A DNA stretch of 64,000 bases from Allorhizobium paknamense. GTDB lineage: Bacteria; Pseudomonadota; Alphaproteobacteria; Rhizobiales; Rhizobiaceae. The position numbers were made by a program, and so were the translations under genes. Positions within the stretch are counted from its first letter, which is position 1, and each line of letters starts with the position of its first letter. The notes beneath the pieces were generated by a model that saw nothing but the letters and a program-made list of their open reading frames with translations, ran no database searches and had not been told where the DNA came from. The stretch lies in the NCBI RefSeq assembly GCF_030815125.1, contig NZ_JAUSWH010000013.1:62001-126000 (forward strand). Reading direction: 5' to 3'. Shown one piece after another: positions 35,693-44,213 of this stretch.

Positions 35693-35938
35693 TCAGGCGG
35701 CCTTGACGTGATAGACGCAGCCCGGCGGGTTGGTTTCCGTCGGCTTCAGCGCGCTGTTATAACGGTAGAGCGTGGAGCAATAGGAGCAGACCTTTTCGTT
35801 CTCGTCACCGAGATCGATGAAGATATGCGGATGATCGAAGGGTGCGGAAGCGCCCGTGCACATGAATTCCTTCACGCCGATCTCAACGACCTGGTGTCCG
35901 CCGTCGTTCTGGAAATGGGGAATGGAATGAGCGGCCAT
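35693..35938 (-). CDS. NDUFS6-like zinc-finger protein
   Basis: An 81-residue protein of the zf-CHCC family. Putative zinc ligands are Cys27 (EFMCTG), His36 (FDHPH) and the pair in KVCSYCSTLYRY. This is the bacterial counterpart of the mitochondrial complex I subunit NDUFS6/13-kDa, needed for late assembly in mitochondria. Alphaproteobacteria carry it as a free-standing gene. Its location next to an FAD monooxygenase is conserved or accidental; I cannot tell. Confidence 0.88.
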   Translation of the reverse strand: MAAHSIPHFQNDGGHQVVEIGVKEFMCTGASAPFDHPHIFIDLGDENEKVCSYCSTLYRYNSALKPTETNPPGCVYHVKAA

Positions 35939-36081
35939 GATCCTACCTTACACTTCGAATACGCCAATGAATTGCGCGGACCTTAATCACATTTGACGCG
36001 AAAGTGTAGAGGCAATAGAGAAGCTCGCGCACAGTTTTCTTGCGGCATTTTCGCACCCGCCGCCCAGATCCGGACGATGTG

Positions 36082-36861
36082 ATGAACCTCAACGCTCCCG
36101 AATTTTCCAGTTTCCGGCATGACGGTTTGCAGCTTGCCTATTTCGACGATGGTGACCCGGCCGGGCAACCCGTTCTGCTCATCCATGGCTTTGCCTCCAG
36201 CGCCACCGTCAACTGGGTACATCCCGGCTGGCTGAAAACCCTGGGCGATGCCGGGTATCGGGTGATTGCCATCGACAATCGCGGGCATGGTGCTTCCGAC
36301 AAGCCGCGCGATCCGGAGCTTTATCATCCCGAGACGATGGCGGGCGATGCGGTTGCGCTGCTCGATCATCTCGGCCTGCCTGATGCGCACATCATGGGCT
36401 ATTCCATGGGCGCGCGCATTTCCGCCTTCCTGGCGCTCGGCCATCCGCATCGCGTGCGCTCGCTCGTGCTGGGCGGGCTGGGGATTGGCATGTGCACCGG
36501 CGTCGGTGACTGGGATCCGATTGCCGATGCCTTGCTGGCGCCTTCGCTGGACGATGTCACCCATGAACGGGGCCGCATGTTCCGCGCTTTTGCCGAACAG
36601 ACGAAGAGTGACCGTCACGCCCTTGCTGCCTGCATTAGCACCTCGCGCGATCTCCTGACGCCGGAACAGATGGCGCGGATCGACGTCCCGGCGCTGGTTG
36701 CCGTCGGCACGAAGGACGATATTGCCGGTTCGCCGCAGGAACTGGCCGCGCTGATGCCACAGGCCCGCGCGCTGGATATCCCTGGACGTGACCACATGCT
36801 GGCGGTGGGCGACCGGGTGTTCAAGAAGGCGGTGCTGGAGTTTTACGCCGAACTGGCTTGA
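36082..36861 (+). CDS. Alpha/beta hydrolase
   Basis: A 259-residue alpha/beta-hydrolase. The oxyanion-hole HGFASSATVNW, the nucleophile elbow GYSMGARISA (Ser), an acid in AVGTKDDIAGS and the late His in IPGRDHMLAVGD make the catalytic triad. Substrate unknown. The start at 36082 is the first ATG giving the conserved N-terminus; the ribosome site is weak. Its stop codon directly abuts the stop of the convergent enoyl-CoA hydratase gene. Confidence 0.88.
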   Translation: MNLNAPEFSSFRHDGLQLAYFDDGDPAGQPVLLIHGFASSATVNWVHPGWLKTLGDAGYRVIAIDNRGHGASDKPRDPELYHPETMAGDAVALLDHLGLPDAHIMGYSMGARISAFLALGHPHRVRSLVLGGLGIGMCTGVGDWDPIADALLAPSLDDVTHERGRMFRAFAEQTKSDRHALAACISTSRDLLTPEQMARIDVPALVAVGTKDDIAGSPQELAALMPQARALDIPGRDHMLAVGDRVFKKAVLEFYAELA

Positions 36862-37662
36862 TCATTCCCCCTTGAAGACCGGCGCGCGTTTTTCTCGAAA
36901 AGCGGCGCGCCCTTCCTGGTAATCGGCGCTTTCGAAGGTGGCGGCGCCGAGAATGGCGGCTTCTCGCAGCAGGTCCTCATCCTTTGCCTCGCTGGCCCTG
37001 AGCGCCAGCTTGGCGGCGAAAATGGAAAGCGGAGCATTGGCGGCAATGGTCTCGGCCAGTTTGACGGCCTCGGCCTCCAGCGTGTCCGCGCTGGTGATGC
37101 GGGTGAGAAAGCCGGAAGCCATCAATTCCGATGCCTTGAAGGCCGCCCCCGTATAGAGCAATTGCCGGGCAAGCTGGTGCCCGAACCCTTTCATCAGATC
37201 CTCGACGGCATCGGCAGGATAGGCAAGGCCGAGCCGGGCGGCAGGGACGGCGAAGACGGCGGTCTCATCGCAAAGCCTCAGATCGGCGGCCGCCGCAAGT
37301 CCGAGCGCTCCGCCGTAACAGACGCCGCGGATGGCGGCGATGACCGGGACCCGAACCTCGCGGATGGCGGCAAAGGCGGCGCTGTTTTCGGCTTCGTAAA
37401 TCCGGGCCTGGGCGGCATTGGCCCGCACGGCCTCGAATTCGGAAATGTTGGCGCCGGCGCTGAAATCCGTGGTGCCGGCGCCGGTGAGAATGATGGCGCG
37501 GCTGCCCTGGTCCGTCAGCCATTCCATGGCATCGGGAATGGCGCGCCACATGGCCTGTGTCAGCGCATTCTTGCGCCGGGGATTGTCGATGATCAGCGCG
37601 CCTATTCCATCCTGGCTCGCCGTCTTGATGGCGCCTTCCGCGAAGACTCTGGCTTTTCGCAT
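36862..37662 (-). CDS. Enoyl-CoA hydratase/isomerase family protein
   Basis: A 266-residue crotonase-fold protein. IIDNPRRKNALTQAMW, the oxyanion-hole TTDFSAGANISEFE and IRGVCYGGALGLAAAADLRL, and ARLGLAYPADAVEDLMK are visible. The usual catalytic Glu pair of enoyl-CoA hydratase is not intact: the first site reads CYGGALG and the second YPADAV. It may be an isomerase, hydrolase or other crotonase. ATG 37662 has GGGG at fair spacing; ATG 37674 is an alternative. Confidence 0.85.
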   Translation of the reverse strand: MRKARVFAEGAIKTASQDGIGALIIDNPRRKNALTQAMWRAIPDAMEWLTDQGSRAIILTGAGTTDFSAGANISEFEAVRANAAQARIYEAENSAAFAAIREVRVPVIAAIRGVCYGGALGLAAAADLRLCDETAVFAVPAARLGLAYPADAVEDLMKGFGHQLARQLLYTGAAFKASELMASGFLTRITSADTLEAEAVKLAETIAANAPLSIFAAKLALRASEAKDEDLLREAAILGAATFESADYQEGRAAFREKRAPVFKGE

Positions 37663-37733
37663 GCTTAACCCCATCTGGTATCGGTGCTCGATGATCTATA
37701 TAATAGGGCGCACTCGTTAATCAGGAGCCTTAG

Positions 37734-38558
37734 ATGGCCGCAAAAACCGAACTCGTCCAGCGCGACCATATCAAACAGATGGATCCGATCTGGGATAGCC
37801 TTCGCTCCGAAGCCCGTCTTGCCGCCGATCACGATCCGGTGCTGGCCGCTTTCATGTATTCTGCCGTGCTGAACCATCGCTCGCTTGAGGATTGCGTTAT
37901 CTATCGCATTTGCGAGAGGCTCGATCATCCCGATCTGCAATCGGTGCTGCTGCAGCAGACCTTCGAGGAGATGCTGCGCGACTGGCCGGAATGGGGCGCG
38001 GTTCTGCGGGTCGATATTCAGGCTTACTATGATCGCGATCCGGCCTGCACGCGGTTCATGGAGCCGGTGCTCTACTTCAAGGGCTTCCATGCCATTCAGA
38101 CGCATCGCCTGGCCCACTGGCTGTGGATGAAGGGACGCCGCGATTTTGCCCTTTACCTGCAAAGCCGCTCTTCCAGCGTGTTCCAGACCGATATCAATCC
38201 GGCAGCGCAGGTGGGACGCGGTATTTTCCTCGATCACGCCACCGGTCTGGTGGTGGGGGAGACGGCGCGCATCGGCGACAATGTCTCCATCCTTCATGGC
38301 GTGACGCTTGGCGGCACGGGCAAGGAGGGGGCAGATCGCCATCCCAAGATCGGCAACGGCGTGCTGATCGGGGCGGGCGCCAAGGTGCTTGGCAATATCG
38401 AGATCGGCATGTGCAGCCGGGTTGCCGCAGGGTCCGTGGTGCTGAAGCCGGTGCCTGCCGGCATGACCGTTGCCGGCGTTCCGGCAAAGATCGTCGGCGA
38501 GGCAGGCTGTGCCGAGCCTTCACGCAGCATGAACCAGTTTGTGCTGGCGGACGAGTGA
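37734..38558 (+). CDS. cysE: Serine O-acetyltransferase
   Basis: A 274-residue enzyme, first step of cysteine synthesis from serine and acetyl-CoA. The N-terminal helical SATase domain (WDSLRSEARLAADHDPVLAAF) precedes a left-handed beta-helix of hexapeptide repeats with DINPAAQVGRGIFLDHATGLVVGE (catalytic Asp and His), HGVTLGGTG and the C-terminal NIEIGMCSRVAAGSV. The tail ends in a hydrophobic segment that normally contacts CysK. The ATG follows CAGGAGCC. Confidence 0.95.
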   Translation: MAAKTELVQRDHIKQMDPIWDSLRSEARLAADHDPVLAAFMYSAVLNHRSLEDCVIYRICERLDHPDLQSVLLQQTFEEMLRDWPEWGAVLRVDIQAYYDRDPACTRFMEPVLYFKGFHAIQTHRLAHWLWMKGRRDFALYLQSRSSSVFQTDINPAAQVGRGIFLDHATGLVVGETARIGDNVSILHGVTLGGTGKEGADRHPKIGNGVLIGAGAKVLGNIEIGMCSRVAAGSVVLKPVPAGMTVAGVPAKIVGEAGCAEPSRSMNQFVLADE

Positions 38559-38562
38559 GATC

Positions 38563-38581
38563 ACGCCCTTTTGAAGGGCGT
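38563..38581 (+). terminator. Hairpin after cysE
   Basis: ACGCCCTT (38563-38570) pairs with AAGGGCGT (38574-38581), loop TTG, 4 bases after the stop codon. No T-run, so termination is likely but not certain. Confidence 0.5.
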
Positions 38582-38867
38582 TCGACACCCCACCGGGTCT
38601 TTGCGTAAGCCCGTCCTTGGACGAAGTGAAGATTATGCTTTGAAACAAGACTGTTAAGTCATTTGCGCCCGGTTCGGCGGGGCGAAATGGCCTCTGACGG
38701 GTTTACATTCTCTCCGGGACCGTGCCACAAGCAGCGGCGCAAGGCGTCCCGCCATCGGGTGCGGATGCTTCAGACGATTGATCCCGGCACTTGCGGCGGC
38801 GTTAAAGACCGGGAACCGTTGCACGGGGGAGTGCGTCCTGTGTTTCGAAGCGGAATTCCAAACCCGC

Positions 38868-38914
38868 TGCATAATTCGGTGCTCAAGTCGATTTCGATGT
38901 CCGCAATTATGCAG
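38868..38914. repeat. Degenerate TGCATAATT palindrome
   Basis: CTGCATAATTCGG and CCGCAATTATGCAG pair with one bulge. The central AAGTCGATTTCGAT resembles the loop of the palindrome at 25293-25348. Confidence 0.55.
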
Positions 38915-38978
38915 TCGCCGCATCGATTGAACTTGACCTTGCCCCTCGGCGGGCCGGGGACCCATGATGGAGAGATGT

Positions 38979-39182
38979 GTGAAAGCAGATGAAATCAAGA
39001 AGCTGGACGCCTATTTCAAGCGGACGTTCAACAGCAACATGGCCGTGAAGGCTCGCCCCCGCAAGGACGATTCCGCCGAGGTCTATATCGGTGACGAATT
39101 CCTGGGCGTTGTCTTCAAGGACGATGAAGACGGCGATCTCTCCTACAATTTTTCCATGGCCATCCTCGACGCCGACCTTTGA
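38979..39182 (+). CDS. DUF3126 family protein
   Basis: A 67-residue protein with IKKLDAYFKRTFNS, PRKDDSAEVYIGDEFLGV and DGDLSYNFSMAILD, the DUF3126 core found in Rhizobiales. Function unknown. The GTG at 38979 is preferred: GGAGAG lies just upstream and length fits the family; ATG 38964 is in frame. Confidence 0.8.
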   Translation: MKADEIKKLDAYFKRTFNSNMAVKARPRKDDSAEVYIGDEFLGVVFKDDEDGDLSYNFSMAILDADL

Positions 39183-39231
39183 AAAAGGTTGTAGAGGCGT
39201 GGCGAGAATTTCGCCGTGACCTTATCCTGTT

Positions 39232-39258
39232 AGGGCCGCAGGTGCTGCGGCCCTTTAT
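39232..39258 (+). terminator. Rho-independent terminator after DUF3126
   Basis: AGGGCCGCA (39232-39240) pairs with TGCGGCCCT (39246-39254), loop GGTGC, followed by TTATTATT. Confidence 0.75.
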
Positions 39259-39311
39259 TATTATGAAATTCAAAATCAACTTAAAAGAGATTTTGCGCCG
39301 CACAAATTCGC

Positions 39312-39340
39312 TTGACCTTTTTTACGCACCTGCCCTAAAG
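39312..39340 (+). promoter_or_regulatory. Predicted phasin promoter
   Basis: TTGACC (39312-39317) and CTAAAG (39335-39340) with a 17-base spacer, ending 32 bp before the phasin ATG. Confidence 0.5.
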
Positions 39341-39372
39341 TCAGCCCGCCAACGAGGAAAAGGAGTGCTGGC

Positions 39373-39720
39373 ATGTTCAACTTCGAAGAAGCGAACAAGA
39401 AAGGGAAGGAGGCTGTGGACGCCATGGTCAAGAACTATTCCGAAGTCGCCAAGGGGCTTCAAGCGATTGCTGTCGAAGCATCCGAATATTCGAAGAAGTC
39501 CTTCCAGGATCTGGCCACCCATGTGGAGAGCCTTTCGGGAGTGCGCAGCATCGAGACGGCCATGGAGCTGCAGGTAAACTTCGTCAAAAGCTCCTATGAG
39601 TCCATGGTTGCCGAAGCCACGAAGATGACGGAAATGTACGCCGATCTGGCCAAGACCGCCTACAAACCTTACGAGGCCCCGGTCGCCAAGGCGCCCGTGC
39701 CGACGCCTGCCGCCCATTGA
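39373..39720 (+). CDS. Phasin family protein
   Basis: A 115-residue, mostly helical amphipathic protein. MFNFEEANKKGKEAVDAM, then AIAVEASEYSKKSFQ and LQVNFVKSSYESMVAEATKM match the Phasin_2 family. Phasins coat PHA granules, and phaC at 14220 supports this. The Ala/Pro-rich tail (KAPVPTPAAH) is typical. AAAGGAG lies 8 bases before the ATG. Confidence 0.88.
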   Translation: MFNFEEANKKGKEAVDAMVKNYSEVAKGLQAIAVEASEYSKKSFQDLATHVESLSGVRSIETAMELQVNFVKSSYESMVAEATKMTEMYADLAKTAYKPYEAPVAKAPVPTPAAH

Positions 39721-40185
39721 AGGGTGTGAGACGATTTTCCGCTGACGGATATCGATTTTTCAATATTTTTTCCGGCCGCCCTTGCGCGGCCGGCTTGCAT
39801 TTGGCCGGCCAGCACACCATTTGAGGTTTCGGTTATAAAAATTGAACGGCAAGCCCTGTATCCTTTTGCGGCAGGAAGCCCCGTTTTACCAGTAAAAATC
39901 AGGGGTCTTGCTGCTGCTGATTTTTCAACGGACGCTGTGTTCTGCGTATTTTTGAGCCGAAAAGCGGCTTGAGTCCCCTCCAACCCATGCCATCCACGCG
40001 AAAAACCCGTTTCGCAACCGGACAGTTGCCATGCTTGTGGCGGCTTTCTTTTTCAATTCTGTTGGCACTTGCCTGCGATGGGCTTAAAATTCTGGGAAAA
40101 TGGACTACTTTAGACGTGAGAGGTCCAGCCATAAGGATTCGCCTTGGAGCAGGGCAATGCCTGGACGTCGGGAGAATGGACGGAA
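39721..40185. other. 465-bp intergenic region phasin-clpS
   Basis: Contains a stem after the phasin gene (CCGGCCGC 39772-39779 with GCGGCCGG 39786-39793), then T/A-rich sequence, and the clpS promoter at 40062-40090. No other gene is supported. Confidence 0.55.
40062..40090 (+). promoter_or_regulatory. Predicted clpS-clpA promoter
   Basis: TTGGCA (40062-40067), a 17-base spacer and TAAAAT (40085-40090). It is close to the sigma-70 consensus and about 95 bp before the clpS start. Confidence 0.6.
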
Positions 40186-40533
40186 ATGATCGCAAGACCG
40201 GTCGTCATGCAGAACCAGAATGGCGGTGAGACCCCGGGGCGGGGCACCTCCGTCATTACACGCACCAAGCCAAAGACCAAAAAGCCAAACTTGTATCGCG
40301 TGCTGCTTTTGAACGACGACTACACGCCCATGGATTTCGTCATCCACATTCTGGAGCGTTTCTTTCAGAAGGACAGGGAAGCAGCAACCCGGATCATGCT
40401 GCATGTACACAATCACGGGGTAGGGGAATGCGGCGTCTTCACCTATGAGGTCGCCGAAACCAAGGTAAGCCAAGTCATGGACTTCGCACGGCAGCACGAA
40501 CACCCGCTGCAATGCGTCATGGAAAAGAAATGA
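40186..40533 (+). CDS. clpS: ATP-dependent Clp protease adaptor
   Basis: A 115-residue ClpS, the N-recognin that hands N-degron substrates to Clp[21 protein letters not shown] carries the conserved Asn-Asp and Met lining the N-degron pocket; [19 protein letters not shown] and HPLQCVMEK follow. The N-terminal ~30 residues are flexible. The ATG at 40186 is preferred over a TTG at 40144. 10 bp before clpA, so one operon. Confidence 0.95.
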   Translation: MIARPVVMQNQNGGETPGRGTSVITRTKPKTKKPNLYRVLLLNDDYTPMDFVIHILERFFQKDREAATRIMLHVHNHGVGECGVFTYEVAETKVSQVMDFARQHEHPLQCVMEKK

Positions 40534-40543
40534 GGATCTGACC

Positions 40544-43030
40544 GTGCCAACATTTTCTCCCAGCCTCGAAAAGGCACTTCACCAGGCACTCACCTATGCC
40601 AACGAGCGGCACCATGAGTATGCCACGCTCGAACATCTGCTCCTGGCGCTGATTGATGATGCGGATGCGGCAGCCGTGATGGGTGCCTGCAATGTCAATC
40701 TCGACGCCCTGCGCAAGACGGTGAGCGATTACGTCGATAACGAACTGGCCAATCTGATCACCGGCTATGACGAGGACTCAAAGCCCACCTCGGGCTTCCA
40801 GCGCGTCATTCAGCGGGCCGTCATTCATGTCCAGTCCTCAGGCCGTGAGGAAGTGACGGGCGCCAACGTGCTTGTTGCCATCTTCGCCGAAAGAGAAAGC
40901 CACGCCGCCTATTTCCTGCAAGAACAGGAGATGACACGATACGATGCTGTGAACTATATTTCTCACGGGATCGGCAAGCGGCCCGGTGCCTCGCAACCTC
41001 GCCAGCCGCGCGGCTCTGAGGACGAAAGCGAGACGAAGCCCGCGCGCGAGCAGGAGGAAGGTGCCGCGAAGAAGCAGCAGGATGCTCTCAAGGCCTATTG
41101 CGTCAACCTCAACGACAAGGCCCGCACGGGCCGGATCGATCCCCTGATCGGCCGGCATGATGAGGTCAACAGAACCATCCAGGTTCTGTGCCGCCGCTCC
41201 AAAAACAATCCGCTCTACGTCGGCGACCCCGGCGTGGGTAAGACCGCGATTGCCGAGGGGCTCGCCAAGCGCATCGTTGAAGGCAAGGTGCCGGAAGCGC
41301 TGGCCAATGCCACCATCTTCTCGCTCGACATGGGCACGCTGCTCGCAGGCACCCGCTATCGCGGTGACTTCGAGGAGCGCCTGAAGCAGGTGGTGAAGGA
41401 GCTTGAGGATTTTCCGGGCGCGGTGCTGTTCATCGATGAGATCCACACCGTCATCGGTGCGGGTGCGACATCGGGCGGGGCGATGGATGCCTCGAACCTG
41501 CTGAAGCCGGCCCTGTCCTCCGGCGCCATCCGCTGCATCGGCTCGACCACCTACAAGGAATATCGTCAGTTCTTCGAGAAGGATCGGGCGCTGGTCCGCC
41601 GCTTCCAGAAGATCGATGTCAACGAGCCGTCGATTGATGATGCCATCGAAATCATGAAGGGCCTCAAGCCCTATTTCGAGGACTATCACAAGCTGAAATA
41701 CACCAACGAAGCGATCAAGACCGCCGTCGAGCTCTCGGCTCGCTACATCAGCGACCGCAAGCTGCCGGACAAGGCCATTGACGTGATCGACGAGACGGGT
41801 GCCGCGCAAATGCTGCTGCCTGCCTCCAGACGCCGCAAGCTGATCACCGAGAAGGAGATCGAAGCGACGATTGCGACCATGGCCCGCATTCCGCCGAAGA
41901 CGGTGTCCAAGGATGACGAGATGGTTCTCGCCAACCTGGAGAAGGAACTGCGCTCGGTGGTCTATGGTCAGGACAAGGCCATCGAGGCGCTGGCAACCGC
42001 CATCAAGCTGGCGCGTGCCGGGCTGCGTGAACCGAACAAGCCGATCGGCTCTTACGTCTTCTCCGGCCCGACGGGTGTCGGCAAGACGGAAGTGGCCAAG
42101 CAGCTTGCGTCTTCGCTGGGCGTGGAACTGCTGCGCTTCGACATGTCGGAATATATGGAACGGCATACGGTTTCGCGTCTGCTGGGCGCACCTCCCGGCT
42201 ATGTCGGCTTCGACCAGGGCGGCCTCTTGACCGATCAGGTCGATCAGCATCCGCATTCCGTCGTGCTGCTGGACGAAATCGAGAAGGCGCATCCGGACAT
42301 CTACAACATCCTGTTGCAGGTCATGGATCACGGCTCGCTGACCGACCATAACGGCAAGAAGATCGATTTCCGCAACGTCATTCTGATCATGACGACCAAT
42401 GCGGGCGCATCGGAAATGGCGAAGTCGGCCATCGGCTTCGGCTCCTCCAAGCGCAGCGGTGAGGATGAGGAGGCGTTGAACCGCCTGTTCACGCCGGAAT
42501 TCCGCAACCGTCTGGATGCGATCATTCCGTTCGCGCCGCTGCCGACGGAGGTCATCCATCAGGTGGTGCAGAAGTTTGTCATGCAGTTGGAAGCCCAGCT
42601 TTCCGAGCGTGGCGTGACCTTCGATCTTGCGCCGGAAGCCGTGGCATGGCTCGCCACCCGCGGTTACGACGAAAAGATGGGCGCCCGTCCGCTGGGCCGT
42701 GTCATTCAGGAATATATCAAGAAGCCGCTGGCCAATGAGATCCTGTTCGGCAAGCTCAAGAAGGGTGGCGTCGTCAAGGTCGGCACCGAAATGAAGGATG
42801 GCGTGGAAGAACTGTCGCTGGAGGCGATTGCCGACCAGACGCCAGTGAAGCCGAAGGCCGAAGCCGAAGTGGTGCATGACGATCTGCCGGAAGACGGCGA
42901 GGTGATGACCAAGCCGGTGAAGGCCCGCAAGCCAAAGGCGGAAGCCAAACCTTCCGACGATACGCCGGATGCCGTTGCCGAAAAGCCTGCGAAGAAAAGC
43001 GCTGTGCCGAAGGTGTCGAAGAAGAAGTGA
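40544..43030 (+). CDS. clpA: ATP-dependent Clp protease ATP-binding subunit
   Basis: An 828-residue AAA+ unfoldase that feeds ClpP. N-domain (1-140), AAA1 Walker A GDPGVGKT near 230 and Walker B VLFIDEIHTVIGAG; AAA2 Walker A GPTGVGKTEVAKQL near 510 and Walker B VVLLDEIEKAHPD. The ClpP-docking loop SAIGFGSSK is present. E. coli ClpA has 758 residues; here the last ~70 form a charged Lys/Ala/Pro-rich tail (KPKAEAEVV ... KKSAVPKVSKKK) that looks disordered. Confidence 0.96.
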   Translation: MPTFSPSLEKALHQALTYANERHHEYATLEHLLLALIDDADAAAVMGACNVNLDALRKTVSDYVDNELANLITGYDEDSKPTSGFQRVIQRAVIHVQSSGREEVTGANVLVAIFAERESHAAYFLQEQEMTRYDAVNYISHGIGKRPGASQPRQPRGSEDESETKPAREQEEGAAKKQQDALKAYCVNLNDKARTGRIDPLIGRHDEVNRTIQVLCRRSKNNPLYVGDPGVGKTAIAEGLAKRIVEGKVPEALANATIFSLDMGTLLAGTRYRGDFEERLKQVVKELEDFPGAVLFIDEIHTVIGAGATSGGAMDASNLLKPALSSGAIRCIGSTTYKEYRQFFEKDRALVRRFQKIDVNEPSIDDAIEIMKGLKPYFEDYHKLKYTNEAIKTAVELSARYISDRKLPDKAIDVIDETGAAQMLLPASRRRKLITEKEIEATIATMARIPPKTVSKDDEMVLANLEKELRSVVYGQDKAIEALATAIKLARAGLREPNKPIGSYVFSGPTGVGKTEVAKQLASSLGVELLRFDMSEYMERHTVSRLLGAPPGYVGFDQGGLLTDQVDQHPHSVVLLDEIEKAHPDIYNILLQVMDHGSLTDHNGKKIDFRNVILIMTTNAGASEMAKSAIGFGSSKRSGEDEEALNRLFTPEFRNRLDAIIPFAPLPTEVIHQVVQKFVMQLEAQLSERGVTFDLAPEAVAWLATRGYDEKMGARPLGRVIQEYIKKPLANEILFGKLKKGGVVKVGTEMKDGVEELSLEAIADQTPVKPKAEAEVVHDDLPEDGEVMTKPVKARKPKAEAKPSDDTPDAVAEKPAKKSAVPKVSKKK

Positions 43031-43049
43031 GACTTCTTTTTTAAGTTGC

Positions 43050-43075
43050 ATGCCGGGTATGAAGATACCCGGCAT
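43050..43075 (+). terminator. Rho-independent terminator of clpA
   Basis: ATGCCGGGTAT and ATACCCGGCAT form a perfect 11-bp stem with loop GAAG, 20 bases after the stop. The following TTTAAA is only weakly T-rich. Confidence 0.65.
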
Positions 43076-43137
43076 TTAAAAGCGCATTACCGAGGATCTG
43101 CTCGGCCAATGCGCTTTTCCTTTATGTGAGTTGCTCA

Positions 43138-43884
43138 ATGTCGTTATCGCAGACGGAAGAGTCGCAAACCCATTGGTTCCTCATGGGCATGCGCGGCCTC
43201 TTCAGCCTTCCCGCCATGATTCTTATGGTGTCCTTCATCGGCTTCAGCGCCTTTGCATTGGAATCCGGCGTCAGCCGTGAGGAAGCGATGTTCATGACTG
43301 CCATCGTCTGGGCGCTTCCCGCCAAGCTCATCCTGATCGGCATGATGTCGAGCGGCGCCAATCTTCTGGCCTGCTTTCTGGCCGTCTGCCTCTCCTCGAT
43401 CCGGATGATGCCGATGGTTGCCTCTCTGGTGCCGGAAATGCGGGGGCGCCGCACGCCCACCTGGCTGCTGCTCTTCCTCTCGCATTTCGTGGCGATTACC
43501 GCCTGGGTCTATGCCATGGGCAATCTGAAAACGGTGCCAAGGGAAGGGCGCGTGGCCTTCTTTGCCGGCTTCAGCCTGACGCTGGTGGCCATTAATACCC
43601 TTCTCGTCGGCCTGTGTTACGGTCTGGTCTCCACCTTTCCGCCGCTGGTGGCCGCAACGCTGTTCTTTCTCACGCCGGTCTATTTCGTGGCTTCCATCTG
43701 GGCCACGGCCCAGCATTCGGTGGTCAAGGTGGCGTTCATTATCGGCATTGTCAGCGGGCCGCTGCTGGCGCTGGTCGCCCCCGGTTTCGACATCCTCATT
43801 GCCGGTCTCGGCGGCGGCACGCTGGCCTATCTGCTGGATCGCCATGTCATCCGCGCGCGCCGGGGCAAAAGGGTTGAAGCATGA
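43138..43884 (+). CDS. azlC: AzlC family branched-chain amino acid exporter subunit
   Basis: A 248-residue membrane protein with about six TM segments. GMRGLFSLPAMILMVSFIGFSAFALESG, MSSGANLLACFLAVCLSSIRMMPM and the C-terminal LIAGLGGGTLAYLLDR are AzlC features. AzlC and AzlD form a hydrophobic amino acid exporter (BrnFE type). The ATG at 43138 gives the usual length; GTG 43126 is in frame. Overlaps azlD by 4 bp. Confidence 0.88.
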   Translation: MSLSQTEESQTHWFLMGMRGLFSLPAMILMVSFIGFSAFALESGVSREEAMFMTAIVWALPAKLILIGMMSSGANLLACFLAVCLSSIRMMPMVASLVPEMRGRRTPTWLLLFLSHFVAITAWVYAMGNLKTVPREGRVAFFAGFSLTLVAINTLLVGLCYGLVSTFPPLVAATLFFLTPVYFVASIWATAQHSVVKVAFIIGIVSGPLLALVAPGFDILIAGLGGGTLAYLLDRHVIRARRGKRVEA

Positions 43885-44213
43885 GCGGGGAACTCTGGAC
43901 CTATGTGGTGATCATCATCGCCGGTTGGCTGGCGACCGATATGTGGCGCTGGCTGGGCGTGATCGCCGGAAACCGGCTGCAGGACGATTCCGAAGCACTG
44001 CACTGGGTGCGTGCCGTCGCAACCGCGCTGGTCATGGCGGTGACGGCAAAGCTCATTGTCTTTCCCACGGGGGAGTTGGCCGGGTCGCCACTCTGGCTTC
44101 GGCTTGCCGCCACGGGCCTAGGCTTTGCGGCCTTTCTGCTTCTCGGCAAGCGGGTGATCGTCGGCGTCGTCGTTTCGCTTGGTACTCTGGCCTTAGGCCT
44201 GGCCCTCCTTTGA
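43881..44213 (+). CDS. azlD: AzlD family exporter subunit
   Basis: A 110-residue, four-TM partner of AzlC. WTYVVIIIAGWLATDMWRWLGV, then WVRAVATALVMAVTAKLIVFPTG and a final hydrophobic helix are typical. Its start overlaps the azlC stop (ATGA). Its last 21 bp overlap the 3' end of the convergent LysR gene. Confidence 0.88.
   Translation: MSGELWTYVVIIIAGWLATDMWRWLGVIAGNRLQDDSEALHWVRAVATALVMAVTAKLIVFPTGELAGSPLWLRLAATGLGFAAFLLLGKRVIVGVVVSLGTLALGLALL

Larger units (their letters stand above)
38559..38978. other. 420-bp intergenic region after cysE
   Basis: Holds a hairpin directly after cysE (38563-38581) and a degenerate TGCATAATT palindrome (38868-38914). No coding frame is convincing; the rest shows nothing I can name. 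Confidence 0.5.

Noticed and set aside
40838..43075. A 745-codon open frame antisense to clpA
   Set aside because: High third-position GC keeps the opposite frame open. The antisense product is His/Arg/Leu-rich without a domain, and the sense strand is a complete ClpA.
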